Positions 59,555 to 64,000 of a stretch of DNA of 64,000 nt are shown in pieces (position 1 is the stretch's first letter; each line of letters opens with the position of its first letter). The stretch lies in assembly GCF_019977195.1 (NCBI RefSeq), contig NZ_AP024643.1, forward strand, positions 2,976,001-3,040,000, read 5' to 3'. The position numbers and the translations under genes were made by a program. This stretch comes from Arthrobacter sp. StoSoilA2 (GTDB lineage: Bacteria; Actinomycetota; Actinomycetes; Actinomycetales; Micrococcaceae). The notes under the pieces were generated by a model. It saw only the letters and a list, made by a program, of their open reading frames with translations. It searched no databases and was not told the DNA's origin.

Positions 59555-60154
59555 TCAGCTTTTCGCCGGAAGTGTCTTCGGCTTGAACGAGGGCCTTGTG
59601 GCCTCGTAGGCGGTGATGTCTTCTTCGTGCTGGAGGGTGAGGCCGATGTCGTCGAGGCCTTCCAGGAGCCGCCAGCGCGTGTAGTCGTCGATCTCGAACG
59701 GAGCCACGACGTTGCCGCATTCCACCGTCTTGGAGACCAGGTCCACCTTGACCTCAGTGCCGGGAGCGTTCTCCAGGATCTTCCAGATGAGCTCGATGTC
59801 ATCCTGTGCCACCTGGGCTGCCAGCAGTCCCTGCTTGCCTGAGTTGCCGCGGAAAATATCGGCGAAACGTGAGGACAGCACAGTTTTGAAGCCGTAGTCC
59901 TTCAACGCCCAGACAGCGTGCTCACGGGAGGAACCCGTCCCAAAGTCCGGGCCGGCCACCAGCACGGAGCCGGCCTTGAACGGGGCCTGGTTGAGGATGA
60001 ACGACTCGTCCTTGCGCCAGGCGGCGAAGAGGGCGTCTTCGAAGCCGGTGCGCGTGATGCGCTTGAGGTAGACCGCCGGAATGATTTGGTCGGTATCCAC
60101 ATTGCTCTGGCGCAGCGGAACGCCGATGCCGGTGTGGGTAGTGAATGCTTCCAT
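59555..60154 (-). CDS. leuD: 3-isopropylmalate dehydratase small subunit
   Basis: Swivelling domain of isopropylmalate isomerase, which converts 2- to 3-isopropylmalate in leucine synthesis. 199 residues. HTGIGVPLRQSNVDTDQIIPA and VAGPDFGTGSSREHAVWAL are the substrate-binding signatures; FADIFRGNSGKQGLLAA follows. Nine bases separate it from leuC. Confidence 0.97.
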   Translation of the reverse strand: MEAFTTHTGIGVPLRQSNVDTDQIIPAVYLKRITRTGFEDALFAAWRKDESFILNQAPFKAGSVLVAGPDFGTGSSREHAVWALKDYGFKTVLSSRFADIFRGNSGKQGLLAAQVAQDDIELIWKILENAPGTEVKVDLVSKTVECGNVVAPFEIDDYTRWRLLEGLDDIGLTLQHEEDITAYEATRPSFKPKTLPAKS

Positions 60155-60163
60155 GGGATCCTC

Positions 60164-61615
60164 CTAGACTGCGGTTCCGGTCAATGTGCCTGCAGAAGCC
60201 GGCTCAAGGTCCGACGGCGAGCTCAGCGTTCCGCGGACGGCTGTCGCGGCAGCCACCACGGGAGAGACAAGGTGCGTACGGCCGCCCTTGCCCTGGCGGC
60301 CCTCAAAGTTGCGGTTGGACGTTGAAGCGCAGCGCTGCCCCGGCTCCAGTTGGTCCGGGTTCATGCCCAGGCACATCGAGCAACCGGCGAAGCGCCACTC
60401 GGCTCCGAAATCCTTGAAGACTTTATCCAGGCCCTCGGCTTCGGCTTCGAGCCGGACACGGGCGGAACCCGGCACCACGAGCATGCGGAGATCCGGGTCC
60501 TTCTCGCGGCCGCGGATGATGTCGGCGGCAGCACGAAGGTCCTCGATGCGGGAATTGGTGCAGGAGCCCAGGAAGACGGTGTCCACGCGGATGTCTTTCA
60601 TGGGGGTGCCCGCCTCAAGGCCCATGTACTGCAGCGCGCGCTCGGCGGCAGCCTTGGCGTTCTCGTCGCCGAAGTCCTCCGGGGACGGAACCTTGGCTGA
60701 CAGCGAAACGCCCTGGCCGGGGTTGGTGCCCCAGGTGACGAACGGCTCGAGAGTGTTCGCATCGAGGTCCACTTCGACGTCGAACGTCGCGTCGGCGTCA
60801 GTGTGCAGCGTGTTCCAGTACTCGACGGCGGCGTCCCAGTCAGCGCCTTCCGGCGCATGCGGACGGCCCTGCATGTAGTCGTAGGTGATCTGGTCCGGAG
60901 CCACCATTCCGGCACGCGCGCCGGCTTCGATGGACATGTTGCAGATGGTCATCCGGGCATCCATCGACAGGGCCCGGATGGCAGAGCCGCGGTATTCCAG
61001 GACGTAGCCCTGGCCTCCGCCGGTACCGATCTTGGCAATGACGGCCAGGATGATGTCCTTGGCGGTAACTCCCGGGCGCAGCGTCCCCTCGACGTTGATA
61101 GCCATGGTCTTGAACGGCTTCAAGGACAGCGTCTGGGTTGCCATGACGTGTTCGACTTCAGAGGTTCCGATGCCCATGGCAAGTGCACCGAAGGCGCCGT
61201 GCGTGGAGGTGTGCGAGTCGCCACACACCACGGTCATGCCCGGCTGGGTCAGGCCCAGCTGCGGACCCACGACGTGCACGATGCCCTGCTCCTTATCGCC
61301 GAGCGAGTGCAGGCGGACGCCGAATTCCTTGCAGTTGGCGCGCAGCGTTTCAATCTGCGTGCGGCTGGTGAGGTCCGCGATGGGCTTGTCGATGTCCAGG
61401 GTGGGAGTGTTGTGGTCCTCCGTGGCAATGGTGAGGTCGGTGCGTCGCAGCTTGCGGCCGGCAAGGCGCAGCCCCTCGAAAGCCTGCGGTGACGTCACCT
61501 CGTGGACCAGGTGCAAGTCAATGAAAAGAAGGTCGGGCTGGGCATTGGCTCCTTCGCCTTCACCCTTGCGCACAACGTGCGCGTCCCAGACTTTCTCGGC
61601 CAGTGTCTTTCCCAC
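60164..61615 (-). CDS. leuC: 3-isopropylmalate dehydratase large subunit
   Basis: [4Fe-4S] subunit of isopropylmalate isomerase. 483 residues, GTG start with AGGGAG seven bases upstream. Cluster Cys residues lie in FLGSCTNSRIEDL and FAGCSMCLGMNPDQ (C-x2-C), with substrate residues in CGDSHTSTHGAFGALAMGIG. First gene of leuCD, preceded by a 151-base divergent region with the probable NdgR operator. The leader also carries three imperfect copies of a CACTGAA motif (61655-61698). Confidence 0.97.
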   Translation of the reverse strand: MGKTLAEKVWDAHVVRKGEGEGANAQPDLLFIDLHLVHEVTSPQAFEGLRLAGRKLRRTDLTIATEDHNTPTLDIDKPIADLTSRTQIETLRANCKEFGVRLHSLGDKEQGIVHVVGPQLGLTQPGMTVVCGDSHTSTHGAFGALAMGIGTSEVEHVMATQTLSLKPFKTMAINVEGTLRPGVTAKDIILAVIAKIGTGGGQGYVLEYRGSAIRALSMDARMTICNMSIEAGARAGMVAPDQITYDYMQGRPHAPEGADWDAAVEYWNTLHTDADATFDVEVDLDANTLEPFVTWGTNPGQGVSLSAKVPSPEDFGDENAKAAAERALQYMGLEAGTPMKDIRVDTVFLGSCTNSRIEDLRAAADIIRGREKDPDLRMLVVPGSARVRLEAEAEGLDKVFKDFGAEWRFAGCSMCLGMNPDQLEPGQRCASTSNRNFEGRQGKGGRTHLVSPVVAAATAVRGTLSSPSDLEPASAGTLTGTAV

Positions 61616-61732
61616 GGCCTTGCTCCCTTCACTGAAGTTGGATGTTCTTCATCCGCTGAACTGTTCTTCGAACCACTGAACTCTTCCAACCACTGAAGCA
61701 GCACGGTTGCAAAATAGGCCAGTGAAACAACT

Positions 61733-61760
61733 TGCATCTCAGATATTGAGACGGCAATAT
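61733..61760 (+). promoter_or_regulatory. ndgR promoter with embedded operator
   Basis: TTGCAT (61733-61738), a 16-base spacer and CAATAT (61755-61760) form a candidate promoter. The perfect inverted repeat TCTCA-GATAT-TGAGA (61737-61751) lies in the spacer, where bound protein would block polymerase. Predicted transcription start is at or near ATG 61767, so the mRNA is probably leaderless. Confidence 0.6.
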
Positions 61761-61766
61761 CATTAC

Positions 61767-62486
61767 ATGGACAATTCTAGTGGAGTCGGGGTCATTGATA
61801 AAGCGGCCCAAGTACTCGATGCCCTCGAGGCCGGGCCAACGACACTTGCGCAACTTGTAGCGGCCACGGGCCTCGCCCGGCCCACCGTTCACCGGCTCGC
61901 GCTGGCCTTGGTCCACCACCGGCTGGTCAGTCGCGACATCCAGGGACGCTTCGTTCTGGGCAGTCGCCTGGTGGAGCTCGCATCCGCGGCTGGCGAAGAC
62001 CGGCTCATCGCCTCTGCCGGGCCCGTACTCATCCAACTGCGGGACGCTACCGGCGAGAGCGCCCAGATTTTCCGCAGGCAGGGCGATTGGCGCGTATGCG
62101 TTGCCTCAGCGGAGCGTCCGATCGGGCTGCGCGATACCATTCCGGTGGGAACCCAGCTGTCCATGAAAGCCGGCTCGGCCGCACAGGTCCTCCTCGCCTG
62201 GGAAGACCACGACCGCCTGCTGGAAGGATTGCAGAACGCCCGCTTTACGCCCACCGTCCTGGCAGGAGTACGACGCCGGGGCTGGGGTCAGAGCCTGGGC
62301 GAACGCGAGCCAGGGGTCGCCTCGGTTTCCGCTCCGGTCCGTGGACCCTCCGGAAGGGTCATAGCCGCGGTTTCCATTTCCGGTCCGATTGAGCGCCTCA
62401 CGCGCCAGCCTGGACGATTGCACGCCGAGGTCGTCTGCAATGCCGCCCGGGTCCTGACAGAGGCTTTGCGCAAGAACAACGACTAG
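61767..62486 (+). CDS. ndgR: IclR-family transcriptional regulator, NdgR/LtbR type
   Basis: 239 residues from ATG 61767 (DNSSGVGVIDKAAQVLDALE); the longer frame to 61707 crosses the operator. N-terminal winged helix-turn-helix (about 8-60; LVAATGLARPTVHRLALAL), C-terminal IclR effector domain with VSAPVRGPSGRVIAAVSISGP. Divergence from leuCD is the conserved layout of NdgR in Streptomyces and LtbR in Corynebacterium, which control leucine genes; that function is inferred by synteny. The operator inside its own promoter points to autoregulation. Confidence 0.9.
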   Translation: MDNSSGVGVIDKAAQVLDALEAGPTTLAQLVAATGLARPTVHRLALALVHHRLVSRDIQGRFVLGSRLVELASAAGEDRLIASAGPVLIQLRDATGESAQIFRRQGDWRVCVASAERPIGLRDTIPVGTQLSMKAGSAAQVLLAWEDHDRLLEGLQNARFTPTVLAGVRRRGWGQSLGEREPGVASVSAPVRGPSGRVIAAVSISGPIERLTRQPGRLHAEVVCNAARVLTEALRKNND

Positions 62487-62513
62487 ACCTGCCGTCATTG
62501 AAGGGGGACGTCC

Positions 62514-63050
62514 ATGACCACCTACGCAGTATTCCTTAGGGGCATCAACGTCAGCGGGATCAACATCAAGATGGCCGAGCTGAAATCAGCGCTTAAGGGC
62601 TACCCATTCTCTGACGTCAAGACGCTGCTGGCGAGTGGAAACGTTGTCCTGAAGAGTGATTTGAGCATCAAGGATGTCAAGGTCCAGTTCGAAAAGTGCC
62701 TGCGTGAATCCTTCGGCTACGACGCCTGGGTTGTTGTCCTCACTGCTTCGCGGGTAGCCGAGCTCGTGGATGCCTGCCCGTACCCTGCCGACGACAAGGC
62801 CACGCACAGCTACATCACGCTCACGTCCGATAAAGCCATGCTTGACGAACTCTTTGAGGCCGGAGAAGCCCTTGGTGGCGTGGAACAGGTGCGGCTCGGA
62901 CCGGAAGCTTCCGCATGGTTGGCACCCGCCGGAGGAACCTTGGCCAGTCCCTTCAGTAAACTCTCCGCCAAGCCGCGGTACAAGGCCAGCACCACAACCC
63001 GGAACCTTCGGACGTTGATCAAAGTCAAGGACGCTGCGGCCGCTCTCTAG
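62514..63050 (+). CDS. DUF1697 family protein
   Basis: 178 residues, with AAGGGGG six bases before the ATG. Opens TTYAVFLRGINVSGINIKMAEL, the DUF1697 hallmark, followed by VKTLLASGNVVLKSD. The C-terminal TTTRNLRTLIKV is also conserved. A ferredoxin-like small soluble protein of unknown function. It starts 27 bases after ndgR on the same strand and may be cotranscribed with it, and it converges on the GTPase gene. Confidence 0.9.
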   Translation: MTTYAVFLRGINVSGINIKMAELKSALKGYPFSDVKTLLASGNVVLKSDLSIKDVKVQFEKCLRESFGYDAWVVVLTASRVAELVDACPYPADDKATHSYITLTSDKAMLDELFEAGEALGGVEQVRLGPEASAWLAPAGGTLASPFSKLSAKPRYKASTTTRNLRTLIKVKDAAAAL

Positions 63051-63058
63051 AGGTATCC

Positions 63059-64000
63059 CTATCCTTTACGCGCGGCTTTCAAGGCTGCATTGAAGGCACC
63101 CAAACGGGCAATCTCCACCTCCACCGGCTCCACGATGCGCCGCTCAGCTACGCCTGCTATTGCCGCTTTCAGTCTCTTGGCCACGCCTTTGGCGCGCACG
63201 CGCGCGGCCCAGCCGCCGATGATTCTGCCGAAGATGGCCAGAACGATCCCCAGAACCACACCACAGGCCACCATCAACGTGGGCCAAGGCCATCCTTCAG
63301 TCCTCGGCACCTCCGGAACGGGCATTTGGAAATAGCCGAGCGCAGCCAGGACCCCAAGCCAACCGAGGCCACCAACTGCCAGGAGAAGCGCGATCCATTG
63401 GAGTGAGTTGAACAACAACCACCAGAACGGACGTCTTGACGTTTTGAGGTCCGTCCCGGCGATGGCTTGGTCCAGGGCATCCGGCAGTTGCTCGCGGCCT
63501 TCCCTGGCCACGCCACGGATGGACGCCCGCCAGGGGCCAGGAGCGCCGTCAGAAGCCTCATCCACAAAATCACGCACGGCTGCATCTGTCCTCGCACGTT
63601 CGGGTGCGCCGGCTACCGGCAAGGAAGTCCGGTTGAGCTCGGGCCTGGTGTCCTGCCTGCCCAGGTTCAGCCTCCTCAGGGGATCCGGCCGGAAGCGCAG
63701 CAACCATCGCGTCACGGGCCATCCCGTCCTCCGCGCCGATTCCCTCTTGAATGATCGCGCTACCGCATCAACCACCACAGGTACGTTGGCCGCCGTCGAC
63801 AATTCAGTGGCGAGCTTGGCCTTGGTGCTTGCCTTGATGCCGCGGGCCTCGCCTGCACCCGAAGCCAGGGACAGTTCGTCTGCAGCCTTGGAGACATCGG
63901 CAGCCAGGCGTTTTGTGGTTGCCTCCCGCTGGATCACGACATCCCGGATGGCACCACGGACGGCGTCGATGCCTTCGCCGGACAGTGCCGAGGCGCCCAG
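63059..64000 (-). CDS. Membrane-associated dynamin-like/YfjP-type GTPase, C-terminal part (truncated by window edge)
   Basis: About 314 codons are visible; the frame is open to the window end and the GTP-binding N-terminal part lies beyond it. The first visible residues include SALSGEGIDAVRGAIRDVV, which reads as the G5 (SA-x) box of a translation-factor-type GTPase. Next come a helical region with SARRTGWPVTRWLLRFRPDP, two membrane segments (LQWIALLLAVGGLGWLGVLA and LMVACGVVLGIVLAIFG), and a basic C-terminal helix. The layout fits actinobacterial GTPases often paired with a second dynamin-like gene; function unknown. The first GTG at 63937 is internal. Confidence 0.75.
   Translation of the reverse strand: MGASALSGEGIDAVRGAIRDVVIQREATTKRLAADVSKAADELSLASGAGEARGIKASTKAKLATELSTAANVPVVVDAVARSFKRESARRTGWPVTRWLLRFRPDPLRRLNLGRQDTRPELNRTSLPVAGAPERARTDAAVRDFVDEASDGAPGPWRASIRGVAREGREQLPDALDQAIAGTDLKTSRRPFWWLLFNSLQWIALLLAVGGLGWLGVLAALGYFQMPVPEVPRTEGWPWPTLMVACGVVLGIVLAIFGRIIGGWAARVRAKGVAKRLKAAIAGVAERRIVEPVEVEIARLGAFNAALKAARKG

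Noticed and set aside
61495..61737. Short frame upstream of leuC with a Leu-containing stretch (TVLLQWL), a possible leucine attenuator peptide
   Set aside because: Only four Leu in the relevant part, no RBS at its ATG (which lies in the operator), it reads on into leuC, and no terminator/antiterminator pair is visible.
1..64000. tRNA, rRNA, CRISPR arrays, insertion sequences, restriction or toxin-antitoxin genes
   Set aside because: None could be recognised on either strand by reading; a tRNAscan or IS search was not possible.

Overview
This 64 kb window reads as a stretch of chromosome from a high-GC actinobacterium of the Micrococcaceae, most likely Arthrobacter or a close relative such as Paenarthrobacter or Pseudarthrobacter. 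The grounds are the G/C-ending codon use, frequent GTG starts, the actinobacterial families DUF3145, DUF2469 and DUF3515, a homodimeric AceE next to a FasR-fabD-fabH-acpP-fabF cluster, and an NdgR-type IclR regulator divergent from leuCD. I assign the genus by recognition, not by a computed match. The window is mostly core genome. I found no rRNA, tRNA, CRISPR array, insertion sequence or prophage.

Layout. 1-2318: 3' part of aceE. 2461-7641: fatty acid synthesis (fasR, fabD, fabH, acpP, fabF) closed by a strong terminator. 7680-15744 (minus strand): DUF3145, then a long collinear block read as rplS, lepB, lepB, rnhB, DUF2469, yraN, comM-like, dprA, xerC-like. 16011-18155 (minus): rpsP, khpA, rimM, trmD. 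18344-23688: a mixed group (unknown protein, VOC protein, amidohydrolase, TPP-riboswitch-controlled thiC on plus, alpha/beta hydrolase). 23798-35090: ffh, zwf-type dehydrogenase (plus), amtB-glnB, an MFS transporter (plus), ftsY and smc.

35458-43967 looks like an accessory block set between smc and mutM, genes that are commonly neighbours in actinobacteria. It holds a 1,628-residue exported multidomain protein (plus) facing a tight four-gene minus-strand operon of membrane or exported proteins. 44014-47154 (minus): coaD, DUF177, rpmF, rnc, mutM. 47190-49231 (plus): aminotransferase and a spermidine-synthase-like protein. 49228-54275 (minus): thiL, DAK2 protein, recG, rsmD. 54407: DUF3515 lipoprotein (plus). 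54991-59349 (minus): murA, plsC, gpsA, ddl. 59555-61615 (minus): leuC-leuD, with ndgR divergent at 61767, then a DUF1697 gene and the 3' end of a GTPase gene running off the window.

The most informative non-coding signals are a matched pair of TTGTAG-N5-CTACAA-like sites before fasR and before fabD (probable FasR boxes); a GlnR-type four-half-site box upstream of amtB-glnB; a TCTCA-N5-TGAGA operator lying inside the ndgR promoter between ndgR and leuC; a TPP riboswitch before thiC; and a large near-perfect palindrome between zwf and glnB. Two genes appear to use rare start codons (ATT for the DUF177 gene, CTG for the spermidine-synthase-like gene), each with a well-spaced Shine-Dalgarno sequence. 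The best candidate for an undescribed system is the 35.4-44.0 kb envelope block.
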